64,000 bases of DNA from Psychrobacillus insolitus (GTDB lineage: Bacteria; Bacillota; Bacilli; Bacillales_A; Planococcaceae): contig NZ_QKZI01000001.1 in the NCBI RefSeq assembly GCF_003254155.1, forward strand, positions 372,001 to 436,000, in the 5' to 3' direction. How positions within the stretch are numbered: the stretch's first letter is position 1; each line of letters opens with the position of its first letter. This document shows, one piece after another, positions 44,138-53,072 of this stretch. The translations under genes were made by a program, and so were the position numbers. The notes beneath the pieces are model-generated. The model was given only the letters and a program-made list of their open reading frames with translations, was not told the DNA's origin and did not search any database.

Positions 44138-45379
44138 ATGCAACGTAAAGGAAGAATTATTTTGCACATCGATTTAAATAGTTTCTATGCTTCAGTTGAA
44201 CAAGTATATAATCCCGATCTAAGAGGGAAGGCTATAGCTATTGCAGGAAATCCATTAGAACGGCGAGGTATCATTATTACATGTTCATATGAGGCGAGAG
44301 CATTAGGCATTAAAACAACGATGAACGTTGGTGAGGCAAAAAGAAGATGTCCAGAACTTGTTATCTTACCACCGAATTTTGAACGCTATCGCGATTCATC
44401 AAAACGATTTTTTAATTTACTTAGAGAATTTACAACTTTACTTGAACCTGTATCGATAGACGAAGGGTATTTAGAAATTACCAAACTAACTGAAAATAAA
44501 CATGCATTAACTATTGCGCATGAAATACAAGATCGTATTTGGAGCGAGCTTTCATTGCCGTGTTCTATAGGTGTTGCCCCCAATAAATTTTTGGCAAAAA
44601 CTGCATCTGACATGAAGAAACCAATGGGAATTACTGTGCTGAGAAAGCGTGATGTTCCGAAAATTTTGTGGCAACTTGATGTAATTGACATGCATGGAAT
44701 TGGTTCAAGTACAGCTGACAAACTATATTCACTAAACATAAAAACGATTGGCGATTTGGCACATGCCGATGAACATAAAATTCGTTCAGTATTAGGCAAG
44801 AATGGTGAAAGGCTACATCAACGTGCAAATGGAGTGGATAATCGAGAAGTCGATCCAAATTCAATTTATGATACGAAAAGTGTTGGTAATTCAACTACAT
44901 TACCTAAGGATATAAGTGATCTACAAACACTACGACAAACAATTGAGAAACTGTCAACAAAAGTTGCGGAACGATTACTTGCAAAGCGTCTTGCAGGTAC
45001 GACGGTAATTGTACACATTCGAGATGCAGATTGGCACAATCAAACGCGCAGTAAGACGATATCAAATTCAGTTCAGTCAAAAGAAGAGATTTTCGACATT
45101 GCTTGGTTACTATTCCAAAAACATTGGGATGAGTCCCCAGTACGTTTACTCGGTGTGACTGTTTCAAATGTCATGGATAAAAAAGAAACAACGAAACAAT
45201 TGTCGATGTTTAACTTCGAGGAATATGTAAAAGAAGAACCAATCATCGCACTCATTGATAAAATGGAGAAGAAGTTTGGTAAAGGAGCAATCCAGAGAGG
45301 TATTGATATACCAAAATCTTCAAATTACCTTGCAAACTCAAGCTTAAGTAAAGATTTTTTGGATGATCACAAAGAGTAA
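44138..45379 (+). CDS. dinB: DNA polymerase IV (Y family)
   Basis: Error-prone translesion polymerase, equivalent of B. subtilis YqjH/PolY1. Motifs: IILHIDLNSFYASVEQ (metal-binding Asp), GIIITCSYEARALGI, the catalytic SIDEGYLEIT, VAPNKFLAKTASDMKKP, and the HhH segment GIGSSTADKLYSLNIKTIGD. A C-terminal beta-clamp motif QLSMFNF (QLxLF type) is at about 357. 413 aa. A GAGGTGAG ribosome site precedes ATG. Confidence 0.93.
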   Translation: MQRKGRIILHIDLNSFYASVEQVYNPDLRGKAIAIAGNPLERRGIIITCSYEARALGIKTTMNVGEAKRRCPELVILPPNFERYRDSSKRFFNLLREFTTLLEPVSIDEGYLEITKLTENKHALTIAHEIQDRIWSELSLPCSIGVAPNKFLAKTASDMKKPMGITVLRKRDVPKILWQLDVIDMHGIGSSTADKLYSLNIKTIGDLAHADEHKIRSVLGKNGERLHQRANGVDNREVDPNSIYDTKSVGNSTTLPKDISDLQTLRQTIEKLSTKVAERLLAKRLAGTTVIVHIRDADWHNQTRSKTISNSVQSKEEIFDIAWLLFQKHWDESPVRLLGVTVSNVMDKKETTKQLSMFNFEEYVKEEPIIALIDKMEKKFGKGAIQRGIDIPKSSNYLANSSLSKDFLDDHKE

Positions 45380-45475
45380 AAGTATATATCAACTCGATTC
45401 AGAGGTTCAAATTTAGCTTGTTCATCTAAATGACGTAAATATTTTAGTTTTTTGCAAAATACAAAGGCGCTTCCG

Positions 45476-45529
45476 TTGACATCATTCGACATTTAGGCAA
45501 CAATTAACATTGGAAAATTATTATTATAA
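45476..45529 (+). promoter_or_regulatory. ahpC promoter with PerR-like site
   Basis: TTGACA (45476-45481), 17-nt spacer, AACAAT (45499-45504). Bases 45515-45529 (AAATTATTATTATAA) have a perfect right half of the PerR box TTATAATnATTATAA and four of seven matches in the left half. PerR control of ahpCF is well known in Bacilli. A perfect 0A box TTCGACA (45485-45491) lies in the spacer, possibly by chance. A fragment of repeat B (AGGCGCTTCCGTT) abuts the -35. Confidence 0.5.
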
Positions 45530-45554
45530 ACTAATTTTATGGAGGAATTTTATT

Positions 45555-46118
45555 ATGTCATTGATAGGAAAAGAAGTACTACCATTTACAGGCCAAGCAT
45601 TCAGAAACGGTGAATTTATTGAAGTAACAGATCAAGATTTTAGAGGTCAATGGAGTGTAATTTGCTTCTATCCAGCCGATTTTACTTTTGTTTGTCCAAC
45701 TGAACTGGAAGATCTTCAAGATCAATATGCAACACTACAAGATTTAGGTGTTGAAGTATTCTCAGCTTCAAGAGACTCTCATTTTACACATAAAGCATGG
45801 CACGATTCATCAGAAGCTATTGGTAAAATTACTTATACGATGATCGGTGACCCAGCGCACGTTCTTTCTCGCAACTTCGAGGTGTTTATTGAAGAAGAGG
45901 GTGCTGCTGATCGTGGTACTTTCATCATTGACCCTGATGGTGTGATTCAAGCAATCGAAATTAATGCAGACGGTATTGGTCGCGATGCTAGTATTCTTAT
46001 CAACAAAATTAAAGCAGCACAATATGTTCGCAACAATCCAGGTGAAGTTTGCCCAGCTAAATGGCAAGAAGGTAGCGAAACACTTAAGCCAAGCCTTGAC
46101 CTTGTAGGTAAAATTTAA
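45555..46118 (+). CDS. ahpC: Alkyl hydroperoxide reductase subunit C (peroxiredoxin)
   Basis: Two-cysteine peroxiredoxin that reduces H2O2 and organic peroxides. Peroxidatic Cys in [14 protein letters not shown] (Cys47) and resolving Cys in [14 protein letters not shown] (about 166). 187 aa, identical in length to B. subtilis AhpC. ATG 45555 is 9 nt after GGAGG; an in-frame upstream ATG (45510) has no ribosome site. Confidence 0.95.
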   Translation: MSLIGKEVLPFTGQAFRNGEFIEVTDQDFRGQWSVICFYPADFTFVCPTELEDLQDQYATLQDLGVEVFSASRDSHFTHKAWHDSSEAIGKITYTMIGDPAHVLSRNFEVFIEEEGAADRGTFIIDPDGVIQAIEINADGIGRDASILINKIKAAQYVRNNPGEVCPAKWQEGSETLKPSLDLVGKI

Positions 46119-46133
46119 GGAGAGCGATATTAA

Positions 46134-47666
46134 ATGGCACTTGATGCAGATATTAAATTACAATTAACGCAGTACCTTCAACTGCTTGAAAGTGATATCG
46201 TACTTAAAGTAAGTCTAGGTTCTGACAAAGTTTCAGATGAAATGCTAGCTCTAGTAGATGAGCTAGCGTCCCTTTCATCTAAAATTACAGTAAAGAAATT
46301 AAAACTACCAAGAACACCAAGCTTTAGTATCAATCGTGTTGACGAAGTAGATGCATCAGTTACTTTTGCTGGTGTTCCACTTGGACATGAATTTACTTCT
46401 TTGGTTTTAGCACTACTTCAAGTGAGTGGACGAGCTCCCAAAGTTGATCAAAGTATCATCAATCAAATTAAAAATATCGTTGGTGAATATCACTTTGAGA
46501 CTTATGTTAGCTTAACTTGCCACAACTGTCCTGATGTAGTTCAAGCCCTTAATATCATGAGTGTACTTAACCCTAATATTACACACACAATGATTGATGG
46601 TGCAGCATTCAAAGAAGAAGTAGAGAGCAAAGATATACTAGCGGTACCAGCTGTTTACCTGAATGGCAAGTCATTTGGAAATGGTCGAATGACAATTGAA
46701 GAAATTCTATCCAAATTAGGTACTGGTCCAAACGTAGAAGAGCTTTCTGGAAAAGATCCTTATGATGTACTTGTTATAGGTGGAGGTCCAGCTGGATCGA
46801 GTGCAGCCATCTATTCAGCACGTAAGGGTATTCGTACAGGAATTGTAGCTGAACGCTTTGGTGGCCAAATCTTAGACACGCTTACAATTGAAAACTTTAT
46901 CAGTGTGAAATCTACAGAAGGTCCTAAACTTGCTCAAGCTCTTGAAGAGCATGTGAAAGAATACAACATCGATGTTATGAATCTACAGCTTGCCAAACGT
47001 TTAGAGAAGAAAGAGCTGATCGAGGTTGAATTAGAAAATGGTGCTATTCTTAAGAGTAAAGCCGTAATCATTTCAACTGGTGCACGTTGGCGTAATATAA
47101 ATGTTCCTGGTGAGCAAGAGTTCAAAAATAAAGGTGTTGCTTATTGTCCACACTGTGATGGTCCGTTATTTGAAGGGAAAGACGTTGCGGTAATCGGTGG
47201 AGGTAACTCAGGTATTGAGGCGGCGATTGACCTTGCTGGGATTGTAAATCATGTAACAGTTATTGAATTTGGCACAGAGTTAAGAGCTGATGATGTCCTA
47301 CAAAAACGTTTATACAGTCTTCCGAATGTCACTGTTTATACAAACGCTCAAACAACAGAAATCACTGGTACTGACAAAGTAAATGGTATCACTTTTGTAA
47401 ATAGAGAGACAGGCGAAGAACAGCATGTCGAATTAGCTGGTGTGTTTGTCCAAATCGGACTAGTTCCAAACACTGATTGGTTAGATGGAACGCTTGAACG
47501 CAATAAGATTGGTGAAATTATCGTTGATAAACGTGGAGCTACTTCAATCCCTGGTGTATTTGCTGCCGGTGATTGTACAGATAGTGCGTTTAACCAAATC
47601 ATAATTTCTATGGGAACTGGTGCAACTGCAGCATTAAGCTCATTTGATTATCTGATTCGAAATTAG
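46134..47666 (+). CDS. ahpF: Alkyl hydroperoxide reductase subunit F
   Basis: NADH:AhpC disulfide reductase. An N-terminal tandem thioredoxin-like domain holds the CxxC of [14 protein letters not shown] (about 129-132). The thioredoxin-reductase-like part holds the FAD motif [17 protein letters not shown], the redox pair [10 protein letters not shown] and NADH motif [18 protein letters not shown]. 510 aa. Begins 15 nt after ahpC. Confidence 0.95.
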   Translation: MALDADIKLQLTQYLQLLESDIVLKVSLGSDKVSDEMLALVDELASLSSKITVKKLKLPRTPSFSINRVDEVDASVTFAGVPLGHEFTSLVLALLQVSGRAPKVDQSIINQIKNIVGEYHFETYVSLTCHNCPDVVQALNIMSVLNPNITHTMIDGAAFKEEVESKDILAVPAVYLNGKSFGNGRMTIEEILSKLGTGPNVEELSGKDPYDVLVIGGGPAGSSAAIYSARKGIRTGIVAERFGGQILDTLTIENFISVKSTEGPKLAQALEEHVKEYNIDVMNLQLAKRLEKKELIEVELENGAILKSKAVIISTGARWRNINVPGEQEFKNKGVAYCPHCDGPLFEGKDVAVIGGGNSGIEAAIDLAGIVNHVTVIEFGTELRADDVLQKRLYSLPNVTVYTNAQTTEITGTDKVNGITFVNRETGEEQHVELAGVFVQIGLVPNTDWLDGTLERNKIGEIIVDKRGATSIPGVFAAGDCTDSAFNQIIISMGTGATAALSSFDYLIRN

Positions 47667-47730
47667 AAATAGACTTTCAACTATTTGTGTAACGACTCAG
47701 TCAATTATAGTAGAACTATTGTATATCGAA

Positions 47731-47770
47731 AAAAAACCTTCTGATCATTATGATTAGAAGGTTTTTTCGA
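47731..47770 (+). terminator. Terminator of ahpCF
   Basis: AAAAAACCTTCT / AGAAGGTTTTTT with a 13-nt loop. Confidence 0.88.
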
Positions 47771-47836
47771 CTGTTGTTGCTAGTGTATGACCACGAATAT
47801 AAGAACCTATCAATTAGTAGCACGATATGTAAAATT

Positions 47837-47937
47837 GAGCAAAATGACTATACGACATAACTTTAAATAAGTGCATATCGGGACTTTTCTCATATATATG
47901 CACTTATTTTAAAATATGTCGTATGTAACTTTTGCTC
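47837..47937. repeat. Long imperfect hairpin (about 42-bp arms)
   Basis: Left arm GAGCAAAA...ATACGACATA...AAATAAGTGCATAT pairs with right arm ATATGCACTTATTT...TATGTCGTAT...TTTTGCTC; about 34 of 42 positions are complementary. No open frame inside. Could be a MITE-like element or a structured RNA; it stands alone between the ahpCF terminator and repeat fragment C3. Confidence 0.6.
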
Positions 47938-47984
47938 TTTTATGGTTTTTGCATTTTTTAATAGATCACTTCTCGTTTGTCTTG

Positions 47985-48052
47985 TTACATGGGCTTAGTT
48001 CAAAGCGAACCAGCAACTTCTATGTAAAAAGGAGCTCTAAGATATTAGGGCT
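47985..48052 (+). repeat. Repeat family C fragment C3 with small hairpin
   Basis: TTAGTTCAAAGCGAACCAGC followed by ACTTCTATGTAAAAAGG resembles the tail module of C1/C2. It runs into GGAGCTCTAA / TTAGGGCTCC, a hairpin that may end transcription of the small reverse-strand gene at 48058. Confidence 0.5.
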
Positions 48053-48057
48053 CCACA

Positions 48058-48201
48058 TTAATTATCCTCAAAAGTATCTTTAATATAATTCAAAAACTTC
48101 AAACGCTCCACAAAACTTAGTTCTTCAAATGCTTCAATAATATCTTCAGCAGTAAATTCTCTGACATATGTTTTTCTCTTCATCGTTATGCTGTCTTCCA
48201 T
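48058..48201 (-). CDS. Small acidic protein, 47 aa, unknown
   Basis: Not recognised. Reverse-strand ATG 48201 lies 8 nt after GGAGG. The peptide begins with a short basic stretch (MKRKTYVREF) and continues as a probable helical hairpin, AEDIIEAFEELSFVERLKFL then NYIKDTFEDN; overall acidic, no membrane segment and no Cys. A second ATG-frame at the same ribosome site gives only 20 codons. Placement behind a good ribosome site with a downstream hairpin supports a real gene. Confidence 0.55.
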   Translation of the reverse strand: MEDSITMKRKTYVREFTAEDIIEAFEELSFVERLKFLNYIKDTFEDN

Positions 48202-48293
48202 TGATCATTCCTCCTTGATAAGCTTATCCTAACCATTTGTATCAATCTTTAATCATTTTTATAGAAATTTATAGTTTAGACGATGAATGAACT

Positions 48294-48851
48294 TTAACTC
48301 TTCGTTTTCATTTTCTTTTTAATCCAAAAGAGGATAGATACTAGTATAAATAAGACTAAAAAACCATACAAAAAATTTGTTGGAAATTTTTGGAGGACAC
48401 CAAATACTATGGCTACCTCAAGAATAACTGCTGGAATTTTACCGATAGAACTTGCAATCATAAAACGCCCTCCACTAATGGAAGTAAAAGTTGCCCCCGC
48501 GGTTACTATACCGGATGGAACAAAAGGAATAATTCTCAGTAAAATAATCAGTGCAAATACATGGATAGGAGAACTATTTTTAATCTTTATAAAAATAGAA
48601 TGATTGAGCCATTCAGGACGGATTTTAGAGAAGCCAAAGCGATATAGGTGAAATCCAATCAGCGCACCAAGAATTTCTCCTGTGAATGTAAGAATGGACC
48701 CTAATAGTAAACCTAAAGAATCAATGTTAAGTGCTGTGATAAAAAAACTTGGTATAAAACCAATTGCACCGATTGCTAAGTTTAATAGGAGTAATAAAAT
48801 AAATTCACTTGCTGTACTGAGTACAGGTATAAATTGTATCGATTCATTCAC
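48294..48851 (-). CDS. TVP38/TMEM64 (VTT-domain) membrane protein
   Basis: 185-aa integral membrane protein of the DedA/VTT superfamily. Hydrophobic segments at about 14-42, 44-66, 98-118, 128-152 and 158-176; the VTT signature includes GSILTFTGEILGALIGFHLY, the RIIPFVPSGIVTAGAT loop (R..P..P) and SIGKIPAVILE. Members are lipid scramblases or undecaprenyl-phosphate/lipid transport proteins in characterised cases; the substrate here is unknown. No strong ribosome site is seen, so the start is uncertain. Confidence 0.75.
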   Translation of the reverse strand: MNESIQFIPVLSTASEFILLLLLNLAIGAIGFIPSFFITALNIDSLGLLLGSILTFTGEILGALIGFHLYRFGFSKIRPEWLNHSIFIKIKNSSPIHVFALIILLRIIPFVPSGIVTAGATFTSISGGRFMIASSIGKIPAVILEVAIVFGVLQKFPTNFLYGFLVLFILVSILFWIKKKMKTKS

Positions 48852-49001
48852 AGGATATATAGCCCCAATCGTTTGCTTTTTTTATGGAAGATTAACGGCA
48901 TTTGCTAAAATGTTTGTTAATATGTAAAGTATATTTATATAAATAGTAGCAAGAGAGGTCTAGCTTTAGCAATGACTTATTAAATGAAAAAAGGTGAAAT
49001 G

Positions 49002-49943
49002 ATGCAAATACAATTTTTAGGGACAGGTGCAGGGATGCCGTCGAAGCAAAGAAATACGACAGCTACTGCTTTAAAATTACTCGATGAACGTGGAACTTTT
49101 TGGATGTTCGATTGCGGAGAAGCAACTCAACATCAAATTCTGCATACAACATTAAAACCACGAAAACTGGAAAAGCTCTTCTTAACTCATTTACATGGTG
49201 ATCATATATATGGAATACCAGGCTTGTTAAGTTCCCGTTCATTTTTAGGTGGAGGAGAACCACTCACGATATATGGACCTAAAGGAATAAAAGCATGGAT
49301 TGATCTAACACTTTCCACATCGAGTACCTATTTACAATATCCGTTAACAGTAATTGAAATAGAAGATGGAATCATTTTCGAGGACAATGAGTTCATTGTA
49401 GAAGCGAAATTGTTAGAACATGTTATTCCTTGCTTTGGCTACAAAGTAACTCAAAAACCACTTCCTAAAGAGCTACTTATTGAAAAAACAGATGCTCTAG
49501 GAGTTCCTAGAGGGCCTTTATTGAAACAATTAAAAGAAGGTCATGATGTGGAATTAGAAGATGGGCGTATCGTGACAAGTGAAGAAGTGACTGGTGAGCA
49601 AAAAAATGGATTCCAAGTAACGATTTTAGGAGATACACGTTTTTGTGAGAACTCTATTAAGCTAAGTCTAGGAGCAGATATTGTCGTGCATGAAGCAACA
49701 TTTGACCAAACCACTGCAGAGCTTGCTCGTCAATATGGGCATTCAACAATTATAGATGCAGCAACTGTTTGCGAACAAGCAGGAGCTAAACATTTAATTG
49801 TCAATCATATAAGTGCTAGATTTTTACCATCTCATATTAAAGAGATGGTACATCAAGTAGCTCATTTCGATTTTCCAGTGTACGTTGCGGATGATTTTTC
49901 GGAATTTGATTGGACGAATGGTGTGTTAAAACAGATTAATTAG
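49002..49943 (+). CDS. rnz: Ribonuclease Z
   Basis: Endonuclease that matures tRNA 3' ends. Metallo-beta-lactamase fold with LGTGAGMPSKQRN, the zinc site LTHLHGDHIYGIPG, the flexible-arm region (about 150-205), LGDTRFCENSIKL and the final His in IVNHISARF. 313 aa (B. subtilis 307). ATG 49002 follows AAGGTGA and gives MQIQFLGTG; in-frame ATGs at 48984 and 48999 are worse placed. Confidence 0.94.
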   Translation: MQIQFLGTGAGMPSKQRNTTATALKLLDERGTFWMFDCGEATQHQILHTTLKPRKLEKLFLTHLHGDHIYGIPGLLSSRSFLGGGEPLTIYGPKGIKAWIDLTLSTSSTYLQYPLTVIEIEDGIIFEDNEFIVEAKLLEHVIPCFGYKVTQKPLPKELLIEKTDALGVPRGPLLKQLKEGHDVELEDGRIVTSEEVTGEQKNGFQVTILGDTRFCENSIKLSLGADIVVHEATFDQTTAELARQYGHSTIIDAATVCEQAGAKHLIVNHISARFLPSHIKEMVHQVAHFDFPVYVADDFSEFDWTNGVLKQIN

Positions 49944-49950
49944 AAAATAT

Positions 49951-49975
49951 GGGATATCCATTATAAGGATATCCC
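49951..49975. terminator. Hairpin between convergent rnz and proI
   Basis: GGGATATCC / GGATATCCC with a 7-nt loop; only modest T-runs, usable on either strand. Confidence 0.6.
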
Positions 49976-50010
49976 ATTATTCTCTAAAGAAAATTTTGTT
50001 ATGAGTTCTG

Positions 50011-50838
50011 TTAGTCGCACTTTACTTCTTCGTATTGTTTCCCAAGTTCGCGTGATTTATTTTGCGCTGCGTCTATGCAAGCGAAAATGGCATCGTTCAC
50101 ATGATGTTGGATTAGTTGCTCTACTCCGGCTTCAGTTGTTCCCCCTGGACTTGTTACTTTTCTACGAAGTTCACTAGGTTCAACATCGCCCTTTTTCAGC
50201 ATTTGTGCTGCACCTTCCATTGTTTGGATGAATAATTGACGAGCATCTGCTTGTGCTAAACCATGTTTAATAGCTGCTGCTTCAAATTGTTCTGCAAAAT
50301 AATACAAATACGCTGGACCGCTCCCAGCTAGAGCAGTTACTATGTGTAAATCATCTTCTTCCACTGCTTTTACTGTTCCGATTCCTTCTAAAATACTAGT
50401 AATTTCAAGTTTTGCATCTTCAGAAATAAGTTCATTCCAACTAACGCCTGTTGCACTTAATCCTACTGCAGCGGAAGTATTTGGCATTGCTCGAGCGATT
50501 GGACGCGCTCCCAAATGTTCTGCAATCGTATCAATGGAAACACCAGCCATAACGGAAATAATCATGGCATTTTTATGGATGAGGGGAGCAATATCTTTAC
50601 ATACATCTACAGCATCTTTTGGTTTAATCGCCAAAAAGATAATATCTGCTTCCTTTAGTGCTTTCTTTTCTTTACATACAATCTGTACGTTATATGTACG
50701 TTTTAAATGTTCTAGTTGTTCCATATTTGATCTATTCATCACATGAATTAGCTCAGGTGAAACTTTCTCTTCTTTTGTTAAACCATTTATGATAGCTTCA
50801 GCCATTGCACCTGCACCTACAAATACGATTTTGGACAT
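50011..50838 (-). CDS. proI: Pyrroline-5-carboxylate reductase
   Basis: Last step of proline synthesis, NADPH-dependent. N-terminal Rossmann motif IVFVGAGAMAEAIINGL, VMAGVSIDTIAEHL, RAMPNTSAAVG and the C-terminal dimer domain with LAGSGPAYLYYFAEQFEAAA and RRKVTSPGGTTEAGV. 275 aa. Ribosome site AATAGGAGG precedes the ATG. Controlled by the T-box leader upstream, so transcription responds to uncharged tRNA-Pro, as for proI of B. subtilis. Confidence 0.94.
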   Translation of the reverse strand: MSKIVFVGAGAMAEAIINGLTKEEKVSPELIHVMNRSNMEQLEHLKRTYNVQIVCKEKKALKEADIIFLAIKPKDAVDVCKDIAPLIHKNAMIISVMAGVSIDTIAEHLGARPIARAMPNTSAAVGLSATGVSWNELISEDAKLEITSILEGIGTVKAVEEDDLHIVTALAGSGPAYLYYFAEQFEAAAIKHGLAQADARQLFIQTMEGAAQMLKKGDVEPSELRRKVTSPGGTTEAGVEQLIQHHVNDAIFACIDAAQNKSRELGKQYEEVKCD

Positions 50839-50860
50839 GATAAAAACCTCCTATTGAAAT

Positions 50861-51110
50861 AAAAACATGCGTTTTCGTCCTTATATAATAAGGACGAAAA
50901 CGCATGTTTCCGCGGTACCACCTAAATTTGCCGAAAATTTATCCGACACAACTTGATCCTTCTTATCGCGAAGGCACGACCATGTTTCCATAGTAGCTCC
51001 AAAGTAGGTTCGACGTATGAGCGGGAGGTGAAATTTGCAGCGGGTTATTTCACTCTCTAAACTCCATCATACATGTACTAATCTTTATCTTGGCTTATAT
51101 ATACTGAATT
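50861..51110 (-). promoter_or_regulatory. T-box riboswitch (probably proline) upstream of proI
   Basis: Reading the reverse strand: stem I with GATTAGTACATG and the conserved TTTAGAGAGTG, a specifier loop reading GAACCTACTTTGG (CCT = Pro, 51006-51008), the T-box core AGGTGGTACCGCGG (50910-50924), and a terminator whose 22-bp stem (AAACATGCGTTTTCG ... at 50861-50909) ends in T's before the proI ribosome site. The antiterminator would use the T-box core plus the left side of that stem. Confidence 0.92.
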
Positions 51111-51116
51111 ACTGAA

Positions 51117-51145
51117 ATTATAGTAGTGTTTCTTAAAAAAGTCAA
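51117..51145 (-). promoter_or_regulatory. Sigma-A promoter of the T-box/proI transcript
   Basis: On the reverse strand TTGACT, 17-nt spacer, TATAAT. Transcription would start a few bases before the T-box leader. Confidence 0.82.
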
Positions 51146-51221
51146 CGTCAACGTAGTGACGGTATGAAGAAAAAACGGTACAATAGAATGAATAGTGATT
51201 CATATAAAGGGGATGTAATGG

Positions 51222-52166
51222 ATGATTCAGAAAATTATTATACCGACACCATTTGCTGTGGGAGACGTTAATTCTTATTTAATAAAGGGAGATGCACTGA
51301 CGCTAGTAGATGCAGGGCCTAAAACAGAGGAAGCATTAGTAGCGATTAAAGCAGGGATAAGAGCAGCAGGTTATGAACTATCAGATATCGAGCAAGTGTT
51401 ATTAACGCATCATCACCCAGATCACGCGGGATGGGTCGATGCATTTGAACATGCTACATTATTAGGGCATGTATACAACCAAGCATGGTTAACTAGAGAT
51501 GAAGACTTTCTACAGTATCACGATGATTTTTATATGAAAAACCTGATCGAGGAAGGGGTTCCAGAACAGTATCTTCCTTGGGTAGAAAAAATGAAACGAC
51601 CACTTCATATGATGGGTAGTAAACCAATTGATACTTTTTTAACTGAAGGAGATGTACTTCCTGGACATCCTGAATTCACAGTATTAGAGTCACTTGGCCA
51701 TGCACAAAGTCATTTAGTATTTTGGTCTGAAAGGGACGGCATATTAATAGGTGGAGATACAGTACTTGAAAAAATCTCTTCTAATCCTTTAATTGAGCCA
51801 CCATCAGACCGTGAAGCACCTCGAGCAAAGTCGATGTTACAATATAATGCTAGCTTAAAACGGATTGCATCATTGCCTGTTGCAAAGATTTACAGTGGGC
51901 ATGGTAATGAAGTATACGGAGTAAAAGAGCTAATCACTGGCCGTTTGGAAAGACAAAAAGAACGTGCTTACAAAGTATTGGATATGATGAAAGATGGAGA
52001 AAAAACAATCTTTGAACTAACAACAGAGCTTTTTCCAAAGGTATACGAAAAAGAACTAGGATTAACCCTCTCAGAAACAATTGGCCAGGTTGATTATTTG
52101 ATGGATGAAGGTTTGATTAAGGAACAACGAGATGACAAAGGGATTTTGTTATATGAGCAAGCATAA
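51222..52166 (+). CDS. yqjP: MBL-fold hydrolase YqjP
   Basis: 314-aa metallo-beta-lactamase-fold protein with the zinc motif LLTHHHPDHAGWVDAF (about 62-75), the His of ESLGHAQSHLVFW (about 155), the bridging Asp in LIGGDTVLE, and SGHGNEV near 228. The C-terminal about 70 residues form a winged-helix-like tail, as in the LACTB2/YqjP subgroup. Activity unproven; candidates include thioesterase or ribonuclease-like activities. AAAGGGG precedes ATG 51222. Overlaps yqjQ by 14 nt. Confidence 0.85.
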   Translation: MIQKIIIPTPFAVGDVNSYLIKGDALTLVDAGPKTEEALVAIKAGIRAAGYELSDIEQVLLTHHHPDHAGWVDAFEHATLLGHVYNQAWLTRDEDFLQYHDDFYMKNLIEEGVPEQYLPWVEKMKRPLHMMGSKPIDTFLTEGDVLPGHPEFTVLESLGHAQSHLVFWSERDGILIGGDTVLEKISSNPLIEPPSDREAPRAKSMLQYNASLKRIASLPVAKIYSGHGNEVYGVKELITGRLERQKERAYKVLDMMKDGEKTIFELTTELFPKVYEKELGLTLSETIGQVDYLMDEGLIKEQRDDKGILLYEQA

Positions 52167-52905
52167 AAGGATTCTTATTACCGGCGCTACTAGTGGCGTC
52201 GGGCTTTTGCTTGCCGAAAAATTATATGCGGATGGACACGAAGTTTGGGCAACAGGGCGGAATGCAACTGTTCTTCAAAAATTATCCGAGATGGGCATAC
52301 ATACGATACAAGCAGATCTGACAATTGATCAGCCCCTGGAGAAATTATTTGGTGTAATGGATATACCAGACACAGTAGTATTTTGTGCTGGGGTTGGAAC
52401 TTTTGCTTATGTGACTGAACTAGAGGAACAAGAAATGGTGCAAATGCTAGATGTAAATGTACTAGCACCAATGAAGTTAACTAAATATTTCGCGCCGAAA
52501 ATGAAACAAAGAGGGAGCGGGCACCTCATTTTTGTTGCTTCTCAAGCAGGAAAGGTCGCAACTCCAAAAGCATCTGTTTATGCAGCATCTAAACATGCAA
52601 TCATTGGGTTCGCCAATGCTGTACGAATGGAACTAAAACAGCATGGTATTCAAGTGACAACAATCAATCCAGGTCCAATTGACACGCCATTTCTAGATCT
52701 TGCAGACCAATCTGGATCTTATCGTGAAAAAATGAGTAAGTATTTATTACAACCAATTGATGTAGTTACAGCTATTATGAAAGCAATCAAACATCCAGTT
52801 CGCGAAGTCGATCTTCCGTCATATATGAGTATCACAAGTAAGTTGTATGCAGTTTTTCCGAAGATGGTTGAAACGCTTGGGAAAGGTTTTTTTATGAAGA
52901 AATAG
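52153..52905 (+). CDS. yqjQ: Short-chain dehydrogenase YqjQ (DltE-like)
   Basis: 250-aa classical SDR: cofactor motif ILITGATSGVGLLLAEKL (TGxxxGxG), FCAGVGTFAYV, LIFVASQAGKVATPKASVYA (catalytic Ser), YAASKHAIIGFANAVRMEL (YxxxK) and INPGPIDTPFLD. Intact, unlike the SDR at 33.3 kb. Substrate unknown. Coupled to yqjP by overlap, the arrangement found in B. subtilis. Confidence 0.87.
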   Translation: MSKHKRILITGATSGVGLLLAEKLYADGHEVWATGRNATVLQKLSEMGIHTIQADLTIDQPLEKLFGVMDIPDTVVFCAGVGTFAYVTELEEQEMVQMLDVNVLAPMKLTKYFAPKMKQRGSGHLIFVASQAGKVATPKASVYAASKHAIIGFANAVRMELKQHGIQVTTINPGPIDTPFLDLADQSGSYREKMSKYLLQPIDVVTAIMKAIKHPVREVDLPSYMSITSKLYAVFPKMVETLGKGFFMKK

Positions 52906-53072
52906 TTAGTATTAAGATAAAAAATAGATATATCCAAAAAATATTTTTTACATTTTTTTTTGGAAAAGATTCTTCTGTGGTATAATTTTACCATTGTGAA
53001 TTTTTAGTTGATCTAAAGAAAAAGAACATAAAATTTCCGATATTATGTAAAAAAAGATGGGGTGTAATTCAG

